Under the pieces are notes generated by a model, which was not told the origin of the DNA, did no database searches, and saw only the letters and a program-made list of their open reading frames with translations. Both the position numbers and the translations under genes were made by a program. A stretch of 15,502 bases of DNA from UBA1737 sp045653225 (lineage in GTDB: Bacteria; Bacillota_I; Bacilli_A; ML615J-28; CAG-313), in the NCBI GenBank assembly GCA_045653225.1, contig JAZOLP010000126.1, forward strand, positions 1-15,502. The letters run 5' to 3'. Of the stretch, positions 1-7,390 are shown piece by piece. The stretch's first letter is position 1; the number at the start of each line of letters is the position of its first letter.

Positions 1-382
1 TCATGAACACGAACATGATTGTTGTTGTCATGAACATCATCATGAACACGAACATGAACATGATTGTTGTTGTCATGAACATCACCATCATGCTGATGAC
101 ATATTTAAGAGTTGGGGTATTGAAACTCCTTTATCGTTTAGTAAAGATGAACTTGAAGCTTTCTTAAATAAGCTTGCAAGTAGTGAAGATTTAGGAATTA
201 TTATTCGTGCAAAAGGTATTTTATCTGCAAGTGATAATGATTCTTGGTATTATTTTGATTTTGTTTCTGGTGAATATGAAATTAGACTTGGTTCACCTGA
301 TTATACAGGTCGTATTTGTGTTATCGGTTCTAAGATTGATGAACACATAATTGAAGAATTATTTAATAAAAGAGGTTTATAA
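1..382 (+). CDS. CobW/COG0523-family G3E GTPase, C-terminal part (5' end outside window)
   Basis: Only the last 126 codons are present (frame from base 2, stop TAA 380-382). The visible part opens with a His/Cys/acidic stretch of about 30 residues holding two CCC triplets, each flanked by HEH-type runs. A segment typical of the CobW C-terminal domain follows (DIFKSWGIETPLSFSKDELE, later IIIRAKGIL, WYYFDFVSGEYEIR, and a terminal ICVIGSKID strand). In G3E GTPases a His-rich linker between the GTPase core and CobW_C binds transition metals, and COG0523 members are GTP-driven metal insertases or metallochaperones, often for zinc. The Walker motifs lie outside the window, so the family call rests on the linker and C-terminal domain. 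The stop is 4 nt before the next GTPase gene, whose AGAGG ribosome-binding site (371-375) lies inside this gene, so the two are co-transcribed and probably coupled. The metal is not determined. Confidence 0.85.
   Translation, partial: HEHEHDCCCHEHHHEHEHEHDCCCHEHHHHADDIFKSWGIETPLSFSKDELEAFLNKLASSEDLGIIIRAKGILSASDNDSWYYFDFVSGEYEIRLGSPDYTGRICVIGSKIDEHIIEELFNKRGL
2..91 (+). repeat. 45-bp tandem duplication encoding the His/Cys-rich metal-binding stretch
   Basis: Two adjacent copies of a 45-bp unit, about 2-46 and 47-91. The best conserved 33 bases are 11-43 and 56-88, which differ only at one base. The period is 15 codons, so the frame is kept. Each copy encodes EHDCCCHEHHH flanked by further HE pairs. 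This looks like an in-frame expansion of a metal-binding linker, and unit number could vary by slippage. Confidence 0.85.
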
Positions 383-386
383 GTAG

Positions 387-1319
387 ATGGCGTTTCCAGT
401 TTTTATTATCAATGGATTTCTAGACTCAGGTAAAACTACATTCATTATTGATACATTAAAAAACGATGGATTTTACAAAGAAGGTAATACTTTGCTTTTA
501 GTATGTGAAGAAGGTGAAGTAGAATATGATAAAGATGATTTAAAAAATTACAATGTTCAAATCGCAACTTTTGATGATGTTGATAGTTTTAATGCTGAAA
601 AATTATATGAATTAACTGAAACATATCATCCTGATCGTATTGTTATTGAAACAAATACTATGTGGGATCAGTCAAAAATTAAATTTCCGTCAACATTTCA
701 AGTAGCTCAAATTGTGTCATTTATTGATTTTTCTACTTTTGGTGTTTATTATAATAATATGCGTCAAATGTTTGTTGATAATTTAAGATTTTCTGATTTA
801 GTTGTAATTAATCGCTGTGATAATCCTGAAGATTTAACACAATATCAAACTTCATTAAAATTAATTAATGGTAATGCTCAATGGATTGCTATGAATTCTA
901 AAGGTGAAGTACAAGAAGCTTTTGAAGCTCCGTTACCTTATGATATTGAAGCTGAAGTTATAAAAATTGAAAATCAACATTATGGAAGATGGTATATTGA
1001 TACTTTTGATCATAAAGAAAGATATAATGGAAAAACAATTGAGTTTAATGCTTTAATGCTAAGAAGCAGAAAACTTCCTAAAGGTACTGGCGTTTTAGGT
1101 AGATATGCGCTTACTTGTTGTGATAAAGACATGCAGTTTTATGGCCATTTATGTATGATTGATAATCAATATAAAATAAAAAGTAAAACTTGGGTTAAAG
1201 TTGTTGCTTTAGTAAAATATGAATTTTCTGATGAATATGAAGAAGAAGAGGTTGTTTTATACCCTGTTTCTATTGAAAAAATAAAAGAAATCGATGAACC
1301 TATATTAAATTTAAGATAA
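387..1319 (+). CDS. G3E (CobW-like) GTPase fused to a YcgQ/TIGR03943-like C-terminal domain
   Basis: 310 aa. The N-terminus is a P-loop NTPase of the CobW/G3E type: Walker A GFLDSGKTT at residues 10-18 and the base-recognition motif NRCD at 142-145 (NKxD in most members). The usual G3E switch sequence ETxG is changed to IETNTMW, and no CxCC metal motif is seen. From about residue 215 the sequence departs from CobW_C. It carries GRYALTCCDKDMQFYGHLC (double Cys 244-245), then KTWVKVVALV and a terminal EIDEP. This order, with an Arg-x(4)-CC-x-D core, a WV strand and a closing xxP, resembles the conserved C-terminal region of YcgQ/TIGR03943 proteins, which are partners of COG0701 permeases. ATG at 387 follows AGAGG (371-375) and lies 4 nt after the upstream GTPase gene. 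A role in metal homeostasis is inferred from family and context. The fusion reading is from pattern recognition and is moderately sure. Confidence 0.75.
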   Translation: MAFPVFIINGFLDSGKTTFIIDTLKNDGFYKEGNTLLLVCEEGEVEYDKDDLKNYNVQIATFDDVDSFNAEKLYELTETYHPDRIVIETNTMWDQSKIKFPSTFQVAQIVSFIDFSTFGVYYNNMRQMFVDNLRFSDLVVINRCDNPEDLTQYQTSLKLINGNAQWIAMNSKGEVQEAFEAPLPYDIEAEVIKIENQHYGRWYIDTFDHKERYNGKTIEFNALMLRSRKLPKGTGVLGRYALTCCDKDMQFYGHLCMIDNQYKIKSKTWVKVVALVKYEFSDEYEEEEVVLYPVSIEKIKEIDEPILNLR

Positions 1320-1347
1320 AACTACTTTTTAAAAAGTAGTTTTTTTT
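1318..1347 (+). terminator. Rho-independent terminator closing the GTPase pair
   Basis: A perfect inverted repeat, ACTACTTTTT (1321-1330) followed directly by AAAAAGTAGT (1331-1340), with a run of T to 1347. The A-run before it could let it work in both directions. It begins at the stop codon of the second GTPase gene. Confidence 0.85.
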
Positions 1348-1406
1348 GTATTAAGTGGACTATTTTGTAAATAATAATATTTGAAAATTTAAAATAGGAG
1401 TTTAAT

Positions 1407-2801
1407 ATGAAAAAAATTATATTTGTTTTATTATTTTGTCTGATGTTTTTATATAGTTGTGAAATGAAAAAATGTAATAATGATTTAATTGAGTTTACAC
1501 ATTCAGGAGTTTTAACATACTATTTAGATGAAGTACCTAATGAAATGCTGTCAATGATTAAATTAAAAGTAAAATCAAAAAACAATGAAGTTGTTTATAG
1601 TTTAACTGACGAAAATATTAAAGTTGATGGGTTTAATTTTGATAATGTTGGAGAATATACAGGAACTGTTACATTTAGAAATAAAAAATATACATTTAGA
1701 TATAATGTTGAAATTAGGAAATGGGACGGAAAAATTGATACATCTTGGTATAAAGAAGATAAAGATGTTTTTGTTATTACAACAGCAAATGAATTAGCAG
1801 GACTTTCTGAACTTGTAAATAAAGGTAATAGTTTTGAAAATAAAACGATTGAATTAAAATATGACATTGATTTAAATAATATAAGTTGGATTACAATTGG
1901 AACTAATGGAATATAAGAATTTAATAATAAAGATAAATATTTTTCAGGTACTTTTAATGGAAATGAAAAAGTGATTTATAATTTATCTTTTACTGCGAAT
2001 CATGAAAATGTAGGTGAACATATTGATATGAACACATCCTATTTTCATTTTGGATTATTTGGTAATATAAAAAATTCTGTTATTAAAAATTTAACAATTA
2101 AGAATGTTTTGATTTTAAATGGTATGGGGAATAATTACACAAGAAGTAATCAAGGTACCGCAGCATTGGTTGGGTATACAAGTGGTAATACTTTAATTAA
2201 TAACGTTAAAATCTTAGGAAATATTATTATTGAAGGAGAATACAAAGTTGGAGGAATTGTTGGTTCTAGTGGTGGTGAAAGCATTACTTTAAAAAACTGT
2301 GCGGTTAGAGGTGAAAATAATAGTTTTATTGGTGGGACTGATGAAAAGTTTAAAGATACTAACAATTTTGGAGGTTTAATTGGTTTTACAGCGACTTCAA
2401 ATACTATTATAGAAAATGTTATTAGTGATATAGATGTCTATGGTTTCACAAGTGGTGGTATTTGTGGTAATGTTACTGAAGGAAATCTTTCTATGAAAAA
2501 TGTTAGCGTTTATGGAGAAATAAGTAATAATGAAGGTAGTGTTGTAGGAGGACTGGTTGGAGGTAGATTTGTTAATATGTCTTTAGAAAATTGTTTCATA
2601 ATGGGGAAAATTAACTCTAAAGATAATAGTTATTCCGATATTTGTGTTTCTTTATATGGTGATAAAGATGTTGTGATAAACATAAATAATGTTTATTTTA
2701 ACAATGATAATTTTGATAATAACAAAATATCTAATTCATTAGATATTATAGGATTATCAAAAACTGAAATTGAATCAAAAATACCTAAGGAATTAAGATA
2801 A
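1407..2801 (+). pseudogene. Surface lipoprotein with Ig-like and GLUG/beta-helix repeats, interrupted by an in-frame TAA
   Basis: ATG 1407 has a TAGGAG site at 1395-1400. The product begins with a lipoprotein signal (Lys-Lys, hydrophobic stretch, lipobox LYSC with Cys18). An Ig-like region of about residues 25-105 follows. Then comes the stretch that usually leads into GLUG-type repeats: WDGKIDTSWY, VITTANELAGL, KTIELKYDIDLNN, WITIGTNG. TAA at 1914-1916 stops this frame at 169 aa. The same frame then continues without a break to 2801 with EFNNKDKYFSGTFNGNEKV, IYNLSF and many short Gly/Asn beta-helix repeats such as VGGIVGSSGG, FGGLIGFT, TSGGICGNV and VVGGLVGG. Removing the stop gives a normal 464-codon protein. 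The first codon usable in the 3' part (GTG 1971) has no Shine-Dalgarno, so 1971-2801 is unlikely to be translated on its own. This is a recent nonsense mutation, a sequencing error, or less likely programmed read-through. An envelope or adhesion role is inferred from the domains. Confidence 0.8.
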
Positions 2802-2807
2802 GAAATT

Positions 2808-2836
2808 TAGTTCTAGTTTATCTAGGACTATTTTTT
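2808..2836 (+). terminator. Rho-independent terminator after the beta-helix lipoprotein
   Basis: Stem TAGTTCTAG (2808-2816) pairs with CTAGGACTA (2822-2830), with one G-U pair and a 5-nt loop, followed by six T. It starts 6 nt past the stop at 2801. Confidence 0.85.
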
Positions 2837-2845
2837 CTTAAAGGG

Positions 2846-2874
2846 TTGAAAAAAAATAATTTTTGTAATATAAT
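2846..2874 (+). promoter_or_regulatory. Sigma-A-type promoter of the DUF885 lipoprotein gene
   Basis: -35 TTGAAA (2846-2851), a 17-bp spacer, and -10 TATAAT (2869-2874), a near-consensus match. The expected start near 2881 gives a leader of about 32 nt with AAGGAG at 2901-2906. It lies just after the upstream terminator, making this gene an independent unit. Confidence 0.85.
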
Positions 2875-2912
2875 ATTATTAAATATATAAAAAAAGTAAA
2901 AAGGAGATATTT

Positions 2913-4769
2913 ATGAGTAAAAAATTTAGAAGATCGGCTTTATTATTTGTGACAATAATATTTTTATTTGTTTTATCTGGATGTAGTTTCTTTGAAGGGC
3001 TATTTGGCGGAAAAGAAGATCCATCTACTTTTGATCAAACAACAAAAGAAATGTTTGCTATGTTAATCGGCGGAGATGAATTGACAATTAACTATTTAAT
3101 ACAAAATAGGGAAGAGTATGGTTTAGAGTATTTTGAACCGTCATTGCCTACTCCTAGTGTCAAAGGAGTTATTGATACTGCTGCAATTAATTTATTATTT
3201 GGGCGTATAAAAAATTACGATTATAATCAACTAAATGATGATCAAAAGATTACATATAATTTAGTAGTTGATTTAGTTGATGGTATTAATGCAGAAACTT
3301 CAGAGATGAGTTATTTAAGTAATAACTATTTAGGAAGTTATTTAGGTTACCAAGCTCAACTTCCATTATTATTAGTTGAATATAATTTTAATTCGAAGAT
3401 TGATGTTGAAAATTATATTAAATTTGTTGAATTAATTCCAGCTACTTTTAAAGCGTATTATGATTTTGAAGTTCTTAAAGCTGAAAAAAATTATGGAATG
3501 GCTGATTTTGTTATTGAAAATGTTGTCGAACAATGTAGTACATTTATCAATAGCATCGATAATAATTCGTCGTTTATGTTTAAAGTTATAGAACAAAAGA
3601 TAAATGAATGTTCATTTTTAACACCTGATGAGAAATTGTTCTTTATTGAAAGAAATAAAGAAGTTGTAAAAGGGGCAATGCGCGAAGGTTATGCATATAT
3701 TCTAGATAATTTACCTTCACTAAAAGGTAAAGCAACTAATGAAAAAGGTTTAGCTCATTATATTGGAAGTGATGGTTCTTCAATTGGTAAAGATTATTAT
3801 CAGTTATTATTTAAAGATGCAACTGGTTATGATATTTCTTGTGATGATGCCATTACTTATGTTGATAATAAGATTAACGAATATTTAGCTGAATATATTA
3901 GATTATCTAAAGTGATTAATGATAATTCAAATTATAAAAATCAATATAATCAATTAATGAATGAAGAAAAATACATGTCTTCATCTACACCTTTAGAACA
4001 ACTTGAAATTTATTATAACATGATACAAAATGACTTCCCTGCATTAGATGTAAAACCAGAAATTGTGGTAAAATATATTGATGAATCAATGCAAAATAAT
4101 TTTAGTCCTGCTGCTTATATGACTTCAGCAATTGATAGTATAACTACAGAGACTATTTACTTAAATCCAGCATCAATTTATTTGAAAGATGATTTAGGTA
4201 ATCTTACAACAGATTTAGATACAAAATACTTATACACTACACTTGCCCATGAAGGCTTACCTGGGCATTTATATCAAAATGCATATTTTAAAACGAAAGA
4301 TGTTAATCCAATACGTAAAATTTTAAAAAGTAGTGGCTACACAGAAGGATGGGCTACTTATGCTGAATATTATTCATATAACTTCTTAAATGAAAAATAT
4401 GATGATGTTTTAATTGACTACTTAATGATTCAAGAAAAATTAAATGCTGCAATTTATTCAAGAATTGATTTAGGAATTCATTATGATGGTTGGACGATTG
4501 AAGAATTATATAGTTTTATGACTCAATATTTTAATGTAAGTTCATCAGAAAGTCTAAGAGCAATGTACAACCAATTAGTTGAAATTCCAACAAATTATCA
4601 ACAATATTTCTTTACATATATGAAAATTTCAGATATGTATGACACTGTAAAAACTAAAACTGGAAGCAATTTTGATGCTAAAGAATTCCATAAATATATT
4701 TTAGATTGCGGCCCAGCACCACTTAGATTTGTCGAAGAAGTTGTTTATGATGCTTATGACATAAAATAA
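2913..4769 (+). CDS. DUF885-family lipoprotein, putative zinc metallopeptidase
   Basis: 618 aa. ATG 2913 follows AAGGAG with a 6-nt gap. The N-terminus has basic residues, a hydrophobic helix and the lipobox LSGC with Cys24, so the protein should be lipid-anchored outside the membrane. The rest matches the large helical DUF885 family in length and motifs. The zinc-site-like motif HEGLPGH places His446, Glu447 and His452. TEGWATYAE follows at 477-485, with Glu478 a likely third ligand. RIDLGIHYDGW and the late CGPAPLRF segment are also typical of the family. DUF885 proteins are thought to be thermolysin-like or carboxypeptidase-like zinc peptidases, but substrates are mostly unknown. A role in degrading external peptides is an inference. 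The gene has its own promoter and is probably monocistronic, although I see no clear hairpin terminator before tig. Confidence 0.88.
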   Translation: MSKKFRRSALLFVTIIFLFVLSGCSFFEGLFGGKEDPSTFDQTTKEMFAMLIGGDELTINYLIQNREEYGLEYFEPSLPTPSVKGVIDTAAINLLFGRIKNYDYNQLNDDQKITYNLVVDLVDGINAETSEMSYLSNNYLGSYLGYQAQLPLLLVEYNFNSKIDVENYIKFVELIPATFKAYYDFEVLKAEKNYGMADFVIENVVEQCSTFINSIDNNSSFMFKVIEQKINECSFLTPDEKLFFIERNKEVVKGAMREGYAYILDNLPSLKGKATNEKGLAHYIGSDGSSIGKDYYQLLFKDATGYDISCDDAITYVDNKINEYLAEYIRLSKVINDNSNYKNQYNQLMNEEKYMSSSTPLEQLEIYYNMIQNDFPALDVKPEIVVKYIDESMQNNFSPAAYMTSAIDSITTETIYLNPASIYLKDDLGNLTTDLDTKYLYTTLAHEGLPGHLYQNAYFKTKDVNPIRKILKSSGYTEGWATYAEYYSYNFLNEKYDDVLIDYLMIQEKLNAAIYSRIDLGIHYDGWTIEELYSFMTQYFNVSSSESLRAMYNQLVEIPTNYQQYFFTYMKISDMYDTVKTKTGSNFDAKEFHKYILDCGPAPLRFVEEVVYDAYDIK

Positions 4770-4791
4770 TTGAGTAAATAAAGTAAATAAT

Positions 4792-4820
4792 AAGACAATT
4801 AAATATAAAAGTGGTATAAT
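4792..4820 (+). promoter_or_regulatory. Extended -10 promoter of the tig-clpX-lon operon
   Basis: -10 TATAAT (4815-4820) is preceded by the extended element TGG (4812-4814). A 4/6 -35, AAGACA (4792-4797), lies 17 bp upstream. The expected start near 4827 gives a leader of about 38 nt. No CIRCE or CtsR heptad operator is recognisable around it. Confidence 0.75.
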
Positions 4821-4864
4821 ATATAAGATTAAAAAGAATATTATAATGAAAGAGGATTAAAAAT

Positions 4865-6151
4865 ATGGTTAAAGTAGAAAGATTAAGCGAAAACAGAGTA
4901 AAATTAGTTGTTACTGTTTCTGCTGAACAATTCGATTTAGCATTAGATGCTGCATTCGAAAAAGTAGTTAAAGATATTAAAGTTGATGGTTTCCGTCCTG
5001 GTAAATTACCTAAGAGTATTTACATTAGTCGTTTTGGTTGGGAATCACTTTATAATGAAGCTATTGAATTTGCATTCCAATCAACATATGGTATGGCATT
5101 ACAAGAAGCTGAAGTTTATCCTGTAGATGATCCAAAAGTTGATTTAGTTGATCCAGCTGCTATTGCAAAAGGTTCATCATTTGATTATACTGTTGAAGTT
5201 GATGTATGGCCAAATGTTCATTTAGGTGAATACAAAGGCGTTAAAGTTAAAAAACAATCTACAAGAGTATTAAAGAAAGATGTTGAAGCTTATATTGAAA
5301 ATGTATTAAAAGGTAAAGCTGAAAATATTATTAAAGAAGGTGAAGCTTGTCTTGGTGATACTGTTGTTATCGATTTTGAAGGTTTCGTTGATGGTGTTGC
5401 TTTCGAAGGCGGCAAAGGTGAAAACTATTCATTAGAACTTGGTTCTAACTCATTTGTTCCTGGTTTCGAAGAACAATTAGTTGGTGCAAAGAGTGAAGAT
5501 GAAGTTGAAGTTAAAGTTACTTTCCCTGAAAACTATCATGCTGATCTTGCTTCTAAAGAAGCTGTATTCAAATGTGTTGTACACGAAGTTAAAACTAAAG
5601 AAGTTCCAACTTTAAATGAAGAATTCGTTAAAGAATTAGAACTTGAAAATGTTAATACTGTTGAAGAATATCAAGAATATGTTAAGAGCTTAATTAAAGA
5701 TAATAAGTCTAAAGCTGCTGAACAACAATTCGAACAAGATTGTATTGATGCAGTATTAAAAAATTCTTATGCTGAATTCCCTCAAAGCTTAATTAATCAA
5801 GCTGTGGAAAGAAATATTGCAAGACTTGAAGAACAAGCTAAACAATATCAAGTTCCAGTTGAAGTATTATTACAATATTATCAAATGGGTTCATTAGAAG
5901 ATTTCAAGAAAATGTCTGAAGAACAAGTAAGAAAAGAATTCTTACAAGAATTAGCATTTGAAGAAATTATTAAATTAGAAAATATTGAAGCTACTCAAGA
6001 AGAATTAGAAGCTAAATATTTAGAACTTGCTGGTGGCGATAAAGCAAAAGTTAAACAAGTTAAAAAACAATATCGTGAAAGCCAAGTTTCATTCCATATT
6101 AAAACTTTAAAAGCTGTTGAATTAATTAAAGCTAACGCTGTTACAAAATAA
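4865..6151 (+). CDS. tig: Trigger factor, ribosome-associated chaperone and peptidyl-prolyl isomerase
   Basis: 428 aa, full length for the family. The N-terminal ribosome-binding domain (about 1-115) carries the signature GFRPGKLPK at residues 42-50, the loop that docks on ribosomal protein L23 at the tunnel exit. An FKBP-type isomerase domain follows at about 160-245 (GDTVVIDFEGFVDG, GSNSFVPGFEEQLVG, VTFPENYHA). The helical C-terminal chaperone domain is rich in Glu, Lys and Gln and ends near 428. ATG 4865 has AGAGGA at 4851-4856. The gene uses more TTC, GGT and CCA codons than its neighbours, as expected for high expression. It sits first in the operon, 51 nt before the clpX ATG with no terminator between them, linking co-translational folding with the ClpX and Lon proteases, an order familiar in Firmicutes. 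Confidence 0.97.
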   Translation: MVKVERLSENRVKLVVTVSAEQFDLALDAAFEKVVKDIKVDGFRPGKLPKSIYISRFGWESLYNEAIEFAFQSTYGMALQEAEVYPVDDPKVDLVDPAAIAKGSSFDYTVEVDVWPNVHLGEYKGVKVKKQSTRVLKKDVEAYIENVLKGKAENIIKEGEACLGDTVVIDFEGFVDGVAFEGGKGENYSLELGSNSFVPGFEEQLVGAKSEDEVEVKVTFPENYHADLASKEAVFKCVVHEVKTKEVPTLNEEFVKELELENVNTVEEYQEYVKSLIKDNKSKAAEQQFEQDCIDAVLKNSYAEFPQSLINQAVERNIARLEEQAKQYQVPVEVLLQYYQMGSLEDFKKMSEEQVRKEFLQELAFEEIIKLENIEATQEELEAKYLELAGGDKAKVKQVKKQYRESQVSFHIKTLKAVELIKANAVTK

Positions 6152-6168
6152 TTAGTTTAAAATGAAAA

Positions 6169-6204
6169 ATATTGTTCATACTATTATTGGAGTGTGAACA
6201 ATAT
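6169..6204 (+). promoter_or_regulatory. Hairpin enclosing the clpX Shine-Dalgarno and start codon
   Basis: A 13-bp inverted repeat pairs 6169-6181 (ATATTGTTCATAC) with 6192-6204 (GTGTGAACAATAT). It has one G-T pair and a 10-nt loop (6182-6191). The Shine-Dalgarno GGAG (6189-6192) lies at the loop/stem edge, and the first two bases of ATG 6203 are in the basal pairs. There is no T-run after it, so it is not an intrinsic terminator. In RNA it could limit clpX translation; in DNA the perfect 10-bp arms could also be a protein-binding site. Both roles are inference. Confidence 0.65.
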
Positions 6205-7378
6205 GAAAAAAAATAAAATTTGTTCTTTTTGTGGAAATGAATTAAATAAAAAAAACAAAGGTATTGAGGGCATTGATGCAATTATTTGTCATCAATGCCT
6301 TGACTTATATGCTGAAATTGTAAAATTAGATGAACCGCTTTATTATGATTTAGATTGTTTAAAAAATAAAATTGAATCTAATATTACCCCTAAATCAATT
6401 TATGAAGAGTTATCTAAACATGTTGTTGGACAATTTTTAGCAAAAAGAATTTTAAGTGTTGCTTTATATAGACATTATAAAAGAATATTAAATCCGTTGG
6501 GTGGATTTGAGAAAGCTAATATTTTAATGCTAGGACCAACTGGAGTTGGTAAAACATTGCTTGCTAAAACTATGGCTGAAATATTGAATTTGCCTATAGC
6601 AATTTGTGATGCTACTGTTTATACACAAGCAGGTTATGTTGGAGAAGATGTTGAAAATATTCTTTTGAAATTATTACAAAATGCTGATTACGATATTGAA
6701 TTAGCACAAAATGGAATAGTGTTCTTAGATGAATTTGATAAATTAGCAAGGAAAAGTGAAAATCCTTCAATCACTAGAGATGTATCTGGTGAAGGTGTTC
6801 AAAATTCGTTACTTAAAATCATTGAAGGTTCTGTTGTTAACGTCCCTCCACAAGGTGGCAGAAAGCATCCATATCAAGAATGTATTAAGTTTGATACATC
6901 AAATGTATTATTTATTTGTGCAGGAGCATTCGATGGTTTAAAATTTGATAAAAGAAAAACTGTTGGTTTTAATAATTCAAATTCTAATTCATGCTATGAG
7001 TTAACAAAAGCTTTACAAAATTATGGTATAATACCTGAAATTCTAGGTAGACTTCCTGTCATTGCTAAACTTAATAAATTAACAATCGATGAATTAGAAA
7101 GTGTTTTAACTGTTCCTAAAAAAGCATTACTTAATCAATATGTAAATATATTTAAAGAAGATGAAGTTGCACTTGAGTTTACTCCTGATGCAATTAAAGA
7201 GATAGCTACTTGTGCTTATAATGAAGGATTAGGTGCAAGAGCATTGAAAAAGATTTTAGAAGATATGATGTTAGATTATATGTTTGAAGTTCCGTCAAAT
7301 AAAGAAATTCATCATATTAAAATATGTAAGAAAGATGTATTAGAGTTATTAAATAAAAATAAAATATCTAGTGCATAG
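6203..7378 (+). CDS. clpX: ATP-dependent unfoldase ClpX, ATPase subunit of the Clp protease
   Basis: 391 aa from ATG 6203, 10 nt after GGAG (6189-6192). An in-frame GTG at 6194 is only 1 nt from that site and is rejected as the start. The N-terminal zinc-binding domain has Cys7, Cys10, Cys29 and Cys32. The AAA+ core has Walker A GPTGVGKT (111-118), pore loop GYVG (144-147), Walker B FLDEFDK (Asp176, Glu177), the RKH loop (220-222), EILGRLP, and the sensor-2 region GLGARALK. The ClpP-docking loop reads VGF (254-256) where most ClpX have IGF, a mild change that probably keeps ClpP binding. ClpX forms hexameric rings that unfold tagged proteins, including SsrA-tagged ones, and feed them to ClpP. 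No clpP is in the window. Its neighbours are tig upstream and lon 12 nt downstream. Translation may be tuned by the hairpin over its start. Confidence 0.96.
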   Translation: MKKNKICSFCGNELNKKNKGIEGIDAIICHQCLDLYAEIVKLDEPLYYDLDCLKNKIESNITPKSIYEELSKHVVGQFLAKRILSVALYRHYKRILNPLGGFEKANILMLGPTGVGKTLLAKTMAEILNLPIAICDATVYTQAGYVGEDVENILLKLLQNADYDIELAQNGIVFLDEFDKLARKSENPSITRDVSGEGVQNSLLKIIEGSVVNVPPQGGRKHPYQECIKFDTSNVLFICAGAFDGLKFDKRKTVGFNNSNSNSCYELTKALQNYGIIPEILGRLPVIAKLNKLTIDELESVLTVPKKALLNQYVNIFKEDEVALEFTPDAIKEIATCAYNEGLGARALKKILEDMMLDYMFEVPSNKEIHHIKICKKDVLELLNKNKISSA

Positions 7379-7390
7379 GAAGGAGAAAAT

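Noticed and set aside
1346..1395. Promoter for the beta-helix lipoprotein
   Set aside because: TTGTAT and several A/T-rich -10-like strings exist but none are paired at 16-18 bp with good matches; not supportable.
1971..2801. Separate gene starting at GTG 1971
   Set aside because: There is no ribosome-binding site, and the frame and beta-helix pattern continue from the upstream lipoprotein; treated as the 3' part of one interrupted gene.
4767..4801. Inverted TAATTG/CAATTA between the DUF885 gene and tig
   Set aside because: A 6-bp AT-rich repeat with a loop over 20 nt and no T-run; likely chance.
4842..4847. Second TATAAT before tig
   Set aside because: It has no -35 at a suitable distance and would start transcription inside the ribosome-binding site; the extended -10 at 4815-4820 is better.
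6194..6202. GTG at 6194 as the clpX start
   Set aside because: It lies 1 nt after GGAG, too close for initiation; ATG 6203 is at a workable 10 nt and gives a normal ClpX N-terminus (MKKNKICSFC).
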